64,000 nt of DNA. It comes from Nocardiopsis sp. YSL2 (GTDB lineage Bacteria; Actinomycetota; Actinomycetes; Streptosporangiales; Streptosporangiaceae). Of this stretch, positions 50,062 to 58,843 are shown in pieces. The stretch covers positions 5,642,001 through 5,706,000 of the forward strand of contig NZ_JAMOAO010000001.1 in NCBI RefSeq assembly GCF_030555055.1, in the 5' to 3' direction. The notes beneath the pieces are model-generated. The model was not told where the DNA came from. It was given only the letters and a program-made list of their open reading frames with translations, and did no database searches. A program made the translations under genes and the position numbers. How positions within the stretch are numbered: the stretch's first letter is position 1; each line of letters opens with the position of its first letter.

Positions 50062-50604
50062 TTACCAGAGGCGGTCCACGATCGTCTCGGCGTCCTCGGC
50101 CTGGTACTGGTAGCGGTCGGGGTAGGCCGAGCGCTGCACGCCCTGGGCGACGTCGCCGATCGGCTCGTCGGCCCAGCTCTCGTCGGGGTAGACGAACTCC
50201 ATCTCGTCGTAGAAGGCGTCGGCCGCCCAGCTCGGGTCGAGCCGGTCCTCGTGGGAGCCGTAGTGGTCGCGCTGCTGGAACAGGCCCACGCTGTCGCGGT
50301 CGCCTCCCGGCAGGTTGTCCAGGTGGGTCTCGACGATGACCGTGGCGATCGCGATGGTGGCGGCCCGCTCGTCCAGGTCGCGCTCCTTCGCCACCTCGAT
50401 GACCTCACGCGCGTTGGAGACGTGGTCGTCGGTCAGGTAGCCGGCCATGTCGGACTTCAGGTCGTCGTTGAGGGCGTTGGCCGCGGCCTGGTTCGCGGAC
50501 TCGGCGGCGGCGGGGCCCGTTCCGGCGAGGAGGAGTCCTCCGGTGAGCAGAACGCCCGAGGTCACCGCAAACATGGACTTGGGTATCGATCCGATAAACT
50601 TCAT
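50062..50604 (-). CDS. Secreted lysozyme-like (transglycosylase-like) protein
   Basis: A 180-aa exported protein from ATG 50604. The signal peptide FAVTSGVLLTGGLLLAGTGP ends near AAA-ES. The mature part is helical: AREVIEVAKERDLDERAATI, then AIATVIVETHLDNLPGGDRD and SVGLFQQRDHYGSHEDRLDP, ending in QGVQRSAYPDRYQYQAEDAE. The E-x(about 20)-GLFQQR pattern is found in lysozyme-like domains that often accompany NlpC/P60 cell-wall enzymes; Glu in VIVETHLD is the candidate catalytic residue. Target is probably peptidoglycan. Confidence 0.8.
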   Translation of the reverse strand: MKFIGSIPKSMFAVTSGVLLTGGLLLAGTGPAAAESANQAAANALNDDLKSDMAGYLTDDHVSNAREVIEVAKERDLDERAATIAIATVIVETHLDNLPGGDRDSVGLFQQRDHYGSHEDRLDPSWAADAFYDEMEFVYPDESWADEPIGDVAQGVQRSAYPDRYQYQAEDAETIVDRLW

Positions 50605-50774
50605 AGGGGCAAACGTATGTGATGACCTGGCATTTCGCCGCAGATGAGCATGGTGGGAAAGACAACACCAAGTTTGAGCAACCTCGTGGTCGGGCAAGAC
50701 CAATGGCTCTGTTGACGGCTTCGGGGCCCCGACGGGAACCGGCGACCGGATCCCTACCGGTCACAGGTCACAGG

Positions 50775-52019
50775 TCACAGGTCACCGTGATCCGGGGCCG
50801 CCCTCTGGCACCGGGCCCCGGACCGGGTTCGGACGCGGGCCAGGGTCAAGGCGACCCCCAGGTAGGGAGCGGCGACCAGAGCGAAGGCCACGGCGTGCCC
50901 CACGAGCGTGTACACGCCGGCGTAGAGCGCGTACACGGACACGGTGAGCACGTCGGTGCCCAGACCCGCCAGCGAGGTGACGGTGGCCCGGGCGGGGCCT
51001 GTGATGCGCGCCTGCAGGCGGGCGTCGGCGACCACGCTCAGCATCTGGCAGGCACCGAAACCCAGACCCAGCAGGACCCAGCCCACGGGCGAGCCGAGCA
51101 GGGCACCGGTCGCCACCGCCACGGCGGCCAGGGCCGTGACGACGGCCAGACCGGCCGGGGGGAGGCGGTCGGCGGCGCCGGCGAGCAGGCCGCCGAGGGT
51201 GACCAGCCCCCACACCACGAGCACGACCACGGGGACGGTCCGGGCGGGGACTCCGGCCTCGTCGGCCAGCAGGGGCACGTACTCCTCCAGCACGCCCCAC
51301 ACCGCGGTGATCACGACGACCAGTGCGATCGCGTGGCGCACCGGGCGGCTCGAGGCCGCCTCGGCAAGCCCGCCGCGCAGGACCGCGCCGTAGCGGGCGG
51401 CCGCGGTGCGCGGGGCACGCGCGGTGCCATGGGCGCGGTGTTCGGGCAGGGCGAGCGCGGCCGCACCGCACAGTACGCACGCGGCGACGCTGGCGGCCCC
51501 GATCGCCGGATAGCCGCCCGCGGCCATGACGGGCACGGCGAGCAGGGTGGCCGTGCCCACCGCCGCCACGCCCAGGGCACGCGCGGTGCCCATCACGCGC
51601 GCGTAGTGCTCGGCGGCGCCCCGGCGGTCGAGTTCACTGTGGACCAGTGCCTCGAAGGCTCCCGAGGACAGAGCACCGCCCACGCCCCACAGGGCGAATC
51701 CGAGCGCGAACGCGGTGTAGGAGGGCAGCAGCAGCCACAGGGCGAAGGCGGTGGCGGCGAACAGGGGTGCCGCGGCCAGGAGGTGGCGGCGCGGGACCAC
51801 GTCGGCCCAGGCTCCCGCGGGCACGGCGACGAGGACACCGCTCAGGGCCCAGATGACGAACAGGGAGCTGATCTGGGTCACGCTCAGGCCCGTGTCGTGG
51901 AACAGCAGGGCGTAGAGCGGGTAGAGGAGGATGAACTCCTCGAACGCGGCGTAGGCGTAGACGGGCCGGGTCAGGCGGGACAGACGCGTGCGCGGCGCAC
52001 GCGGCGGCAGCGATGGCAT
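50775..52019 (-). CDS. MFS transporter
   Basis: A 414-aa membrane protein from ATG 52019 with about twelve helices. The cytoplasmic loop between helices 2 and 3 carries GAWADVVPRRHLLAAAPLFA, matching the MFS motif A region. SLFVIWALSGVLVAVPAGAW and ALWGVGGALSSGAFEALVHS are other recognisable segments. The substrate is unknown. It follows a MarR gene on the same strand after about 170 bp, so drug or metabolite efflux under MarR control is likely. Confidence 0.88.
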   Translation of the reverse strand: MPSLPPRAPRTRLSRLTRPVYAYAAFEEFILLYPLYALLFHDTGLSVTQISSLFVIWALSGVLVAVPAGAWADVVPRRHLLAAAPLFAATAFALWLLLPSYTAFALGFALWGVGGALSSGAFEALVHSELDRRGAAEHYARVMGTARALGVAAVGTATLLAVPVMAAGGYPAIGAASVAACVLCGAAALALPEHRAHGTARAPRTAAARYGAVLRGGLAEAASSRPVRHAIALVVVITAVWGVLEEYVPLLADEAGVPARTVPVVVLVVWGLVTLGGLLAGAADRLPPAGLAVVTALAAVAVATGALLGSPVGWVLLGLGFGACQMLSVVADARLQARITGPARATVTSLAGLGTDVLTVSVYALYAGVYTLVGHAVAFALVAAPYLGVALTLARVRTRSGARCQRAAPDHGDL

Positions 52020-52192
52020 GGAGGTCTTTCGGTCAGGCGGACGAGGGCACCGGGGTGGGTGTGCACCCGGCGGGCCTCGTGCCAGGACCGTGGACCGTGT
52101 GGAGGATCAATGTCGTCGGCGCATGCGGACAGGATACGCGCCCGGCCCTGGTCGGCGCGAGTGGATGCGACCGTGCCCGCGGACCGGCGCGG

Positions 52193-52678
52193 TCATCCCC
52201 GGTGGATCTCCTCGGCCCAGGCCCGCAGCCCCGCGGCGAACCCCTCGCGCTGGCTCGGGGTCAGCTGTTCGAACACGCGCAGCAGGGGGGCGGCGCGGTC
52301 GGCCATGAACGCGCGCATGGTGTCCTCGTGGTCGTCGGAGAGCGCCACCAGCACCCGCCGCCCGTTGTCGGGGTCGCGGTGGCGCACGACCAGGCCCACC
52401 CGGGACAGGTCGCCGACCATCTCGCTGACCGTGGACAGCCCCACCCCGAGGCGGGCGGACAGCTCCCCCACACTGGGTCGCTGGTCGTGGGCGAGCTGGG
52501 CCAGCACGGCGCCGTGACGGGCGGTCAGGTGGTGGTTCTCGAAGAGGCGGCGCAGTTCGTCGGGCATCTCGGTGTGCGCGCGCCGGTAGTAGGTCTCCAG
52601 CAGGGGGACGTACCGCAGAGCCCCCTCGACCAGCTCACGGTCGGGTACACGCGCACCGTCGTCGACATCCCCGTTCAT
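52193..52678 (-). CDS. MarR-family transcriptional regulator
   Basis: A 161-aa protein from ATG 52678. The winged helix lies at about 60-120 (LAQLAHDQRPSVGELSARLG, VGLSTVSEMVGDLSRVGLVV, RHRDPDNGRRVLVALSDDH). Flanking helices form the dimer interface. It probably controls the MFS gene just downstream. Confidence 0.9.
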   Translation of the reverse strand: MNGDVDDGARVPDRELVEGALRYVPLLETYYRRAHTEMPDELRRLFENHHLTARHGAVLAQLAHDQRPSVGELSARLGVGLSTVSEMVGDLSRVGLVVRHRDPDNGRRVLVALSDDHEDTMRAFMADRAAPLLRVFEQLTPSQREGFAAGLRAWAEEIHRG

Positions 52679-52727
52679 GGGCCGATGGTATCGGTCCCGG
52701 GGATCGGCGCAGGTCGAACCGGGGTTC

Positions 52728-52838
52728 TCAGGCCGGCCGGTACAGGACCGGCAGGGCGGTCATGCCGTGCTCCCGGAGCCGGCGACGCACGAAGCGGTGG
52801 AAGCCGGGCCGGGCGAGCCGGCCATGGTGCGCCTCCTC
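52728..52838 (-). other. Short coding-like remnant with its own Shine-Dalgarno
   Basis: On the minus strand one open frame ending at 52728 reads EEAHHGRLARPGFHRFVRRR, LREHGMTALPVLYRPA, stop, which looks like the C-terminus of a lost protein. In another frame AGGAGG and ATG at about 52826 open a 21-residue peptide (MAGSPGPASTASCVAGSGST). It may be a frameshifted gene end or a short leader peptide. No family is recognised. Confidence 0.25.
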
Positions 52839-52893
52839 GACTCACCCACAACACTTCGGAGATTCGAAGCGTATCGTCGCCGCGGCGCCCCTG

Positions 52894-53514
52894 TCACCCG
52901 ACCAGCCGTTCCACCAGCAGACCCACCCCGATCACGATCATCGCCGCCCCCGACGTACGGGCGACCGCACGGGCCGCCGCCGGCCGGGCGTGCAGCACCG
53001 TGCGCGCCAGTACGCCCACACAGGCGTACACCGCGCCGCAGCTGAGGGTGTGCACCAGGCCCAGCGCGCCGATCTGGGCGGCGGGCGGCCAGTCGCCGCC
53101 CTGGTCGGTGAACTGCGGCAGCAGGGCCAGGAAGAGCAGGAGCCCCTTGGGGTTGAGGCCGCTGGTGCCCGCGCCGACGAGGACCCGCCGTGCCCACGAG
53201 GCGGCCGGGCCGGTCCCGCCCGAGGCCGCCGGCACCGGCGGGCGGCGCAGCGTACCCACGCCCAGCCAGGTCAGGTAGAGGGCACCCAGGGCGGTCAGTG
53301 CGGTGAGCACCGCCGGAGTGCTCGCGATGAGGGCGGCCACACCCGCGGCGACCACGGCGGTCAGGACGGCGTAGCCGACCATGAGGCCGCCGACGGCGGG
53401 CAGGACCGAGCGGTCGCGCAGACCGGAGGCGATGGCGTAGGCCCAGTCGGCCCCCGGGACAAGGACGAGGAGGACGGAGACCGCCCAGAATCCGGCGATG
53501 GACGCGGTGGCCAT
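52894..53514 (-). CDS. LysE/RhtB-family amino-acid exporter
   Basis: A 206-aa membrane protein; ATG 53514 is preferred because it begins the family start MATASIAGFWAVSVLLVLVP with the GADWAYAIASGLRDRS signature. Other segments include VGGLMVGYAVLTAVVAAGVA, LGALYLTWLGVGTLRRPPVP, SGLNPKGLLLFLALLPQFTD and AGLHTLS-like helices near the end. Six helices are expected. Divergent from the Lrp regulator at 53627, the standard arrangement for amino-acid-induced export. Confidence 0.88.
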   Translation of the reverse strand: MATASIAGFWAVSVLLVLVPGADWAYAIASGLRDRSVLPAVGGLMVGYAVLTAVVAAGVAALIASTPAVLTALTALGALYLTWLGVGTLRRPPVPAASGGTGPAASWARRVLVGAGTSGLNPKGLLLFLALLPQFTDQGGDWPPAAQIGALGLVHTLSCGAVYACVGVLARTVLHARPAAARAVARTSGAAMIVIGVGLLVERLVG

Positions 53515-53626
53515 GGAGGCGGTTCTTCCTGGTGGGAGATGATCGAAGGGAAGAATAGCCACGAACAGGCCGAAGGTGGTTCCAAGTTTCTCCATCGAAG
53601 CGGGTATCTGTGGAAGAATCTCCCCC

Positions 53627-54079
53627 ATGGACGATGTTGACCGCAAGATCCTTGCCGAGCTCCAGGCCGACGGCCGGTTGAGCGTCACCGACCTGGCCGC
53701 CCGCGTGCGGCTCAGCGTCTCGCCGTGCCACCGGCGGCTGCGCGAACTCGAACGCTCCGGCGTGATCAGCGGCTACCGCGCCGTCGTCGACGCCGAGGCC
53801 GTCGGCCTGGGCTTCCAGGCACTCGTCTTCGTCACCATGCGCCAGGAGGACCGGGACACCGTCTCGGCGTTCGAGGAGGCGGTCGCCGCGATCCCGCAGG
53901 TCCTGCAGGCCGAGCGCCTCTTCGGCGACCCCGACTACCTGCTGCGCGTGGTCAGCGCCGACCTGGCCGCCTTCCGCGAGCTCTACGACGAGTCGCTGGC
54001 CGCCCTGCCGGGAGTCCAGCACCTCAGTTCCACGCTCGTGATGAAGCACGTCGTCCGCGCCCGGCCGATGCCCGCCTGA
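53627..54079 (+). CDS. Lrp/AsnC-family transcriptional regulator
   Basis: A 150-aa regulator from ATG 53627. The helix-turn-helix is at about 4-55 (DRKILAELQADGRLSVTDLA, ARVRLSVSPCHRRLRELERS), followed by the linker GVISGYRAVVDAEAVGLGFQ and an RAM effector domain (VLQAERLFGDPDYLLRVVSA). Length and layout are typical. Likely activates the divergent LysE exporter in response to an amino acid. Confidence 0.92.
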   Translation: MDDVDRKILAELQADGRLSVTDLAARVRLSVSPCHRRLRELERSGVISGYRAVVDAEAVGLGFQALVFVTMRQEDRDTVSAFEEAVAAIPQVLQAERLFGDPDYLLRVVSADLAAFRELYDESLAALPGVQHLSSTLVMKHVVRARPMPA

Positions 54080-54113
54080 CCGCCGCGACGGGCACACTGG
54101 CAGACTCTGGGCC

Positions 54114-54680
54114 ATGGCCAAGACCTTCGACACCATCACCGACCGGATGGCGCGCTTCCTCCTCGCCCAGCCGGTGTTCTTCGTCGGAACCGCCCCACTG
54201 GACGGCGACGGCCACGTCAACGTCTCCCCCAAGGGGATGAGCGGCACCTTCGCCGTCCTGGGCGACCGCAGAGCGGCCTATCTCGACTACACGGGCTCCG
54301 GTACCGAGACCATCGCCCACCTGCGTGAGAACGGCCGCATCGTGCTGATGTTCTGCGCCTTCGACGGGCCGCCCAGCATCGTGCGCCTGCACGGCCGGGG
54401 CCGTGTCGTCCTGCCCTCCGACCCCGGGTTCGACGACCTGCGCGCCCACTTCCCCAAGGAGCGCACGACCGGCCAGCGCTCGGTCGTCGTGGTCGATATC
54501 GAGCGCATCTCCGACTCGTGCGGATTCTCCGTACCGCTGATGGACCTGCGCGGTGACCGCGACCTGCTGGACCGCCATCACGAGCGCCAGGGCCCCGACT
54601 TCTTCCCCGGCTACTGGCACGAACGCAACGCCGCCAGCATCGACGGCCTGCCCGGCGTTCCCCCGGCGCCGGTCGACTGA
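54114..54680 (+). CDS. Pyridoxamine 5'-phosphate oxidase-fold protein
   Basis: A 188-aa FMN-binding split-barrel protein from ATG 54114. VFFVGTAPLDGDGHVNVSPK and VLGDRRAAYLDYTGSGTETI form the flavin-side strands; RIVLMFCAFDGPPSIVRLHG is highly characteristic of the family. These proteins bind FMN, heme or F420; the cofactor is not readable. It starts 34 bp after the Lrp gene on the same strand. Confidence 0.88.
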   Translation: MAKTFDTITDRMARFLLAQPVFFVGTAPLDGDGHVNVSPKGMSGTFAVLGDRRAAYLDYTGSGTETIAHLRENGRIVLMFCAFDGPPSIVRLHGRGRVVLPSDPGFDDLRAHFPKERTTGQRSVVVVDIERISDSCGFSVPLMDLRGDRDLLDRHHERQGPDFFPGYWHERNAASIDGLPGVPPAPVD

Positions 54681-54798
54681 GGGGGCACGGCGGGCGACTC
54701 CGCCACGGCACCCTGGGTGTCCGTCACCTGACACAGCGCACGGCACCGCAGTACAGCGCGCCTCCACGCCCGGCCATGGCAACTTTCTGTAACCTGTC

Positions 54799-54850
54799 GG
54801 TCACGCATCGGGTCGTAACGTTCACCGCACCGTAGTTGGGACGTTCAGCC
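54799..54850 (+). promoter_or_regulatory. PHO-box-like repeats upstream of phoD-type gene
   Basis: GGTCACG (54799), GGGTCGT (54810), GTTCACC (54820) and GTTCAGC (54843) follow one another at about 10-12 or 23 bp. Actinomycete PhoP boxes are 11-bp direct repeats built around GTTCACC. The position, 80-130 bases before an alkaline phosphatase gene, is what PhoP control requires. Confidence 0.55.
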
Positions 54851-54929
54851 TCCCGTGGCCGGATAGAGCACGATCCCGCTCGCCACCGACCGATGGGCGG
54901 GATCTTCGCCGAACCTCAGGAGACCGCGC

Positions 54930-56561
54930 ATGTCCGGTACCGTCACCTCCCCCCACGGCTCCCCCGCCCCCACTCCTGTCACGTCCTCCGCCCGCGCCGC
55001 GTCCGCATCCGCGCTCGCCGCGACCCGCCGCCAGGTCCTGGTCGGCGGAGCCGTCGGCCTGGGCGCCGCCGCCCTGGCGGGCGTCGGCGCGCCCGCCGTC
55101 CACGCCGGTACCGCGCCCCGGTCGCGCTCACGCGTGTCCGACCCCTTCACCCTCGGCGTCGCCTCCGGTGACCCGCTCCCCGACGGTGTCGTGCTCTGGA
55201 CCCGCCTGGCCCCCGACCCCCTCGCCGAGGACGGCCGGGGCGGCATGCCCGACCGGCGGGCCCAGGTGCTCTGGCAGGTGTCCGAGAACGAGGACTTCCG
55301 CGGCGTCGCCGCCTCCGGACGCGTCGAGACCGGCCCCGAGGCGGCGCACTCGGTCCACGTGGAGGTCAACGGCCTGCGCCCCGGAGCGGACTACTTCTAC
55401 CGGTTCCGCACGGGCAACGAGATCAGCCCGGTCGGCCGGACCAGGACCGCCCCGGCGCCGGGCTCCTCCCCTGAGCGGTTCGCCTTCGCGTTCGCCAGCT
55501 GCCAGAACTACACCCAGGGCCACTACACCGCCCAGGGCCACATGGCACAGGAGGACCTGGACCTGGTGGCCTTCCTCGGCGACTACATCTACGAGGGCGG
55601 CGGCCAGGGCACCATCGGACGCGGCCACCTGCCCGCCCACGAGACCACCTCGCTGGCCGACTACCGGATCAGGCACGCCCAGTACAAGACCGACGAGGGC
55701 CTGCAGGCCGCGCACGCCGCCTTCCCCTGGGCCGTGGTCTTCGACGACCACGAGGTGGAGAACAACTGGGCGGACGAGACCTCCTACGGGGAGGACGTGG
55801 ACCCCCGCGAGTTCCTGCGCCGGCGCGCACGCGCCTTCCAGGCCTACTACGAGCACATGCCGCTGCGCTCGGCCCAGCGCCCGGACGGGCCGGACCTGCG
55901 GCTGTTCCGCCGGCTCTCCTACGGCGACCTCCTCGACCTGTACCTGCTCGACACCCGCCAGTACCGCAGCGTCCAGGTCGAGGACGGCGAACGCGACGAC
56001 CCCGGGCGGACGCTGCTCGGACAGCGGCAGCGGGAGTGGCTCTTCGAGGGCCTGGCGAACTCGCGTGCGCGGTGGAACGTCCTGGCCCAGCAGGTGTTCT
56101 TCTCCCAGCGCGACTTCGCCGACGGCGACGGGACCAACTACAGCGACGACGCCTGGGACAACTACCGGGTCGAGCGCGACAGCGTCCGCGACCGGCTCGC
56201 CGACGCCGCCAACCCGGTCGTGGTCACCGGAGACGTGCACGCCAACTACGTCTGCGACGTCAAGGCCGACTTCGGGGACCCGGACTCGGCGACGGTGGCC
56301 ACCGAACTGGTGGGGACGTCCTTCACCAGCGGCGGCGACGGACTGGACCAGCGCCCCACGGACGCCGTCCAGCTCCAGGAGAACCCGCACATCCACTACA
56401 TCAACCGCCGCCGCGGCTACGTGCGCAACGTGGTCACACCCACCGAGTGGACCGTCGACTACAGGGCCGTGGACTACGTGAGCGAGCCCGGGGCCCCGGT
56501 CCGCGACCTGGCCCGGTTCGTCGTCGACGCGGGCACTCCCGGCGTGCGCCCGCGCGGCTGA
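54930..56561 (+). CDS. PhoD-family alkaline phosphatase/phosphodiesterase
   Basis: A 543-aa secreted enzyme from ATG 54930. A Tat signal is present: ATRRQVLVGGAVGLGAAALA near 31-50. The N-terminal domain begins DPFTLGVASGDPLPDGVVLW. Metal and catalytic motifs follow: FAFASCQNYTQGHYTAQGHM, VAFLGDYIYEGGGQG, VVFDDHEVENNWADETSYGE, WNVLAQQVFFSQRDF and NPVVVTGDVHANYVC, the Fe/Ca ligands of PhoD. It releases phosphate from mono- and diesters outside the cell. A PHO-box-like repeat lies upstream. Confidence 0.94.
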   Translation: MSGTVTSPHGSPAPTPVTSSARAASASALAATRRQVLVGGAVGLGAAALAGVGAPAVHAGTAPRSRSRVSDPFTLGVASGDPLPDGVVLWTRLAPDPLAEDGRGGMPDRRAQVLWQVSENEDFRGVAASGRVETGPEAAHSVHVEVNGLRPGADYFYRFRTGNEISPVGRTRTAPAPGSSPERFAFAFASCQNYTQGHYTAQGHMAQEDLDLVAFLGDYIYEGGGQGTIGRGHLPAHETTSLADYRIRHAQYKTDEGLQAAHAAFPWAVVFDDHEVENNWADETSYGEDVDPREFLRRRARAFQAYYEHMPLRSAQRPDGPDLRLFRRLSYGDLLDLYLLDTRQYRSVQVEDGERDDPGRTLLGQRQREWLFEGLANSRARWNVLAQQVFFSQRDFADGDGTNYSDDAWDNYRVERDSVRDRLADAANPVVVTGDVHANYVCDVKADFGDPDSATVATELVGTSFTSGGDGLDQRPTDAVQLQENPHIHYINRRRGYVRNVVTPTEWTVDYRAVDYVSEPGAPVRDLARFVVDAGTPGVRPRG

Positions 56562-56597
56562 CCGCGGACGGGCCCCGACCGCACGCGGCGCGGGCCC

Positions 56598-57296
56598 CTA
56601 CTTGGCGTCCGGGCTGATCCACAGCGCCTCGGCGGCGACCAGACCCAGGTCCTGGGGCCGCTCGGGCGCGCCCTCGGCGGGGCGTACGGCGATCTGCAGC
56701 GATCCGGCGAAGGTCTGGCGTTTGAGGACCTCCACGGTCATCCCGATGCCGATGTCGATGTCGGCGAGGTAGCGCAGCAGGTCGGGGTCGGTGTCGTTGA
56801 CGCGCACGATCACGCCGCGGGTGCCCTGCTCGGCCTCCGCCAGCAGGAAGGACTCCCGTTCGACGATGTCGCCCTCGCGGGTGGGGATGGGGTCGCCGTG
56901 CGGGTCCACGACCGGGTCGCCCAGGTGCGCGGCGATCCGGTCGACGAACTTGTCCGACACCACGTGTTCGAGGATCTCGGCCTCGTCGTGCACCTCGTCC
57001 CAGGAGTAGCCGAGCTCGGCGACGAGGTAGGTCTCCAGCAGCCGGTGCCGCCGCAGGACGGCGAGCGCAACGCGGGTGCCGGGCTCGGTGAGGCTGACCG
57101 CGCCGTAGCGCTGGTGCTCCACCAGGCCCGTGTCGCTCAACTTGCGGAGCATGCCCGAGACCGAGGAGTTGGACACCGACAGGCGTTCGGCCATCCCGGA
57201 GATCGTCACCGGGCCGGTGCCGCGCTCCTGGAGGTCGTAGATGACCTTCACGTAGTCCTCCGCCGACGTGGACGGTCGTGTCGGTGTGTCTCCCAT
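56598..57296 (-). CDS. DtxR/MntR-family metal-dependent regulator
   Basis: A 232-aa protein from ATG 57296. The winged helix is SAEDYVKVIYDLQERGTGPV, ISGMAERLSVSNSSVSGMLR, KLSDTGLVEHQRYGAVSLTE. Metal-binding helices follow: RHRLLETYLVAELGYSWDEV, HDEAEILEHVVSDKF. The E-x2-H and H-D-E-A-E-x2-E-H residues fit the DtxR/MntR sites. A C-terminal FeoA-like SH3 domain (IVRVNDTDPDLLRYLADIDI, VEVLKRQTFAGSLQIAV) completes it. It is the natural candidate to control the Mn importer at 38.6-41.2 kb. Confidence 0.9.
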   Translation of the reverse strand: MGDTPTRPSTSAEDYVKVIYDLQERGTGPVTISGMAERLSVSNSSVSGMLRKLSDTGLVEHQRYGAVSLTEPGTRVALAVLRRHRLLETYLVAELGYSWDEVHDEAEILEHVVSDKFVDRIAAHLGDPVVDPHGDPIPTREGDIVERESFLLAEAEQGTRGVIVRVNDTDPDLLRYLADIDIGIGMTVEVLKRQTFAGSLQIAVRPAEGAPERPQDLGLVAAEALWISPDAK

Positions 57297-57357
57297 GTCC
57301 GTTACCGTATCGCGTACCGTCGGCGGCCGAACACGACCGTTCCGCAGCCTGTGGACG

Positions 57358-57665
57358 GTGTCAGGATCCGGTGTCACACCGGAGGAGGTCGAGGCCGGGA
57401 CCAGTCGTCTTCTGGCCCAAGAGCCCACAGGCACCAGCTCGCACAGACGCGCAAGTGCCACGGGCTGACCCAGTGGGACATCGCCGATGCCCTGGGGGTC
57501 AGCGCCGCCCGTGTCTGTCGGATCGAACACGGTGAAGTGTCGTCGTTCGAGGTCGTCGCGCGCTTTGTAGAAGCTCTCGGCGGACGTCTCGAACTCGTCG
57601 CCGGCTTCGGTGACCACACGCTGCGGACACCCGTCAGCGACCCGGGGACGGGGACAGCGGCCTGA
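57358..57665 (+). pseudogene. XRE-family antitoxin-like gene with a frameshift
   Basis: One frame from about 57358 reads GSGVTPEEVEAGTSRLLAQ. After a shift near 57418 another frame continues RAHRHQLAQTRKCHGLTQWD, IADALGVSAARVCRIEHGEV, SSFEVVARFVEALGGRLELV and FGDHTLRTPVSD, stopping at 57665. The second part is an XRE helix-turn-helix followed by the strand region seen in antitoxins of RelE/HigB-type pairs. No start codon joins the halves in frame and no toxin gene is adjacent, so this is a broken, orphaned antitoxin. A sequencing indel is the alternative. Confidence 0.6.
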
Positions 57666-57683
57666 GCCCGCCCCGGGCCGGGC

Positions 57684-58802
57684 TCACCCCCAGACCTCCT
57701 CGGCGGTCTCCACGATCAGCCGCAGCTTGGCGACCTGCTCGTCGTAGGTGAGGTCGTTGCCCTCGAAGGTGGACGAGAACCCGCACTGGGGCGACAGGCA
57801 CAGCTGCTCCAGCGGGACGTGGCGGGCGGCCTCCTCGATACGCCGCTTGAGCTCGTCCTTGCTCTCCAGTTCGCCCCGCTTGGTGGTGACCAGCCCCAGA
57901 ACGACGAACTTGCCCTCGGGGACGAAGCGCAGCGGCTCGAACCCGCCCGAGCGCTCGTCGTCGAACTCCAGGAAGAAGCCGTCGACCGCCAGTTCGTTGA
58001 ACAGTTCCTCGGCGACGTGGTCGTAGCCGCCGCGCGCCACCCAGGAGGAGCGGAAGTTGCCCCGGCACATGTGGGTGGTGACCCGCATCCCCTCGGGGCG
58101 GTCGGCCAGCGCCGCGTTCATCTGCCGGACGTAGCGCACGTGCAGCCGGTCGCTGTCGTCGCCGCGCCCGTCGAGCATGCCCCGCTGGTCGGGGTCGTTG
58201 AGGTAGGCCAGGCTGGTGTCGTCGAGCTGGAGGTAGGTGCAGCCCAGTTCGCCCAGGCCGCGGACCTGCGCGGCGTAGGCGGCCGACAGGTCGGCCCAGA
58301 ACTCCTCCTGGTCCGGGTAGACGGCGGGATCGATCGCGGCCGACCCGCCCCGGTAGTGCACCATGCTCGGCGAGGGGATGGTCAGTTTCGGGGTGGTGCG
58401 GGTGACCGTCCCGGCCAGGAACGAGAACGCGTCGCCGAAGATCGTGCCCTCGGAGCGGATGCGCTCGGCGATGCGCAGGCCCGAGGGGGTGAACTCGATG
58501 TCGCCGCTGTCGTTGTGGAAGGTGACGGTGAGGTGGTCCTGGACCTTGGAGACCCCGCCCAGCTGATAGAGGAAGTCCATGTGCCACGAGGAGCGGCGGA
58601 ACTCGCCGTCGGTGGCACTGCGCAGGCCGACGTCCTCCTGCATGCGCACGACCTCGCGGACGCACTCGTCCTCGACCGCGCGCAGCTCGTCGGCTCCGAT
58701 GGTTCCGTCGGCATGGTCGCGGCGAGCGGTGAGCAGGCGCTCGGGGCGCAGGAGGCTGCCGACGTGGTCGGCGCGGAAGGGCGGCAGTGACGTGGGTGGC
58801 AT
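57684..58802 (-). CDS. MetE C-terminal-like (cobalamin-independent methionine synthase family) protein
   Basis: A 372-aa protein from ATG 58802. PPFRADHVGSLLRPERLLTA at the start is typical of the stand-alone MetE-like family. Zinc-site residues are readable: His and Cys in VTTHMCRGNFRSSW and Cys in LCLSPQCGFSSTFEGND. FFLEFDDERSGGFEPLRF and VVLGLVTTKRGELESKDELK are other conserved segments. Full MetE is about 750 aa; this half-length form lacks the N-terminal domain and often acts on other thiols or methyl donors. It is the third gene of an operon with a ThDP enzyme and an NMT1-like binding protein. Confidence 0.85.
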   Translation of the reverse strand: MPPTSLPPFRADHVGSLLRPERLLTARRDHADGTIGADELRAVEDECVREVVRMQEDVGLRSATDGEFRRSSWHMDFLYQLGGVSKVQDHLTVTFHNDSGDIEFTPSGLRIAERIRSEGTIFGDAFSFLAGTVTRTTPKLTIPSPSMVHYRGGSAAIDPAVYPDQEEFWADLSAAYAAQVRGLGELGCTYLQLDDTSLAYLNDPDQRGMLDGRGDDSDRLHVRYVRQMNAALADRPEGMRVTTHMCRGNFRSSWVARGGYDHVAEELFNELAVDGFFLEFDDERSGGFEPLRFVPEGKFVVLGLVTTKRGELESKDELKRRIEEAARHVPLEQLCLSPQCGFSSTFEGNDLTYDEQVAKLRLIVETAEEVWG

Positions 58803-58843
58803 GCGTTCTCTTTCCCTTCGTGGTGGCGGTGGACGGTCCCCGG

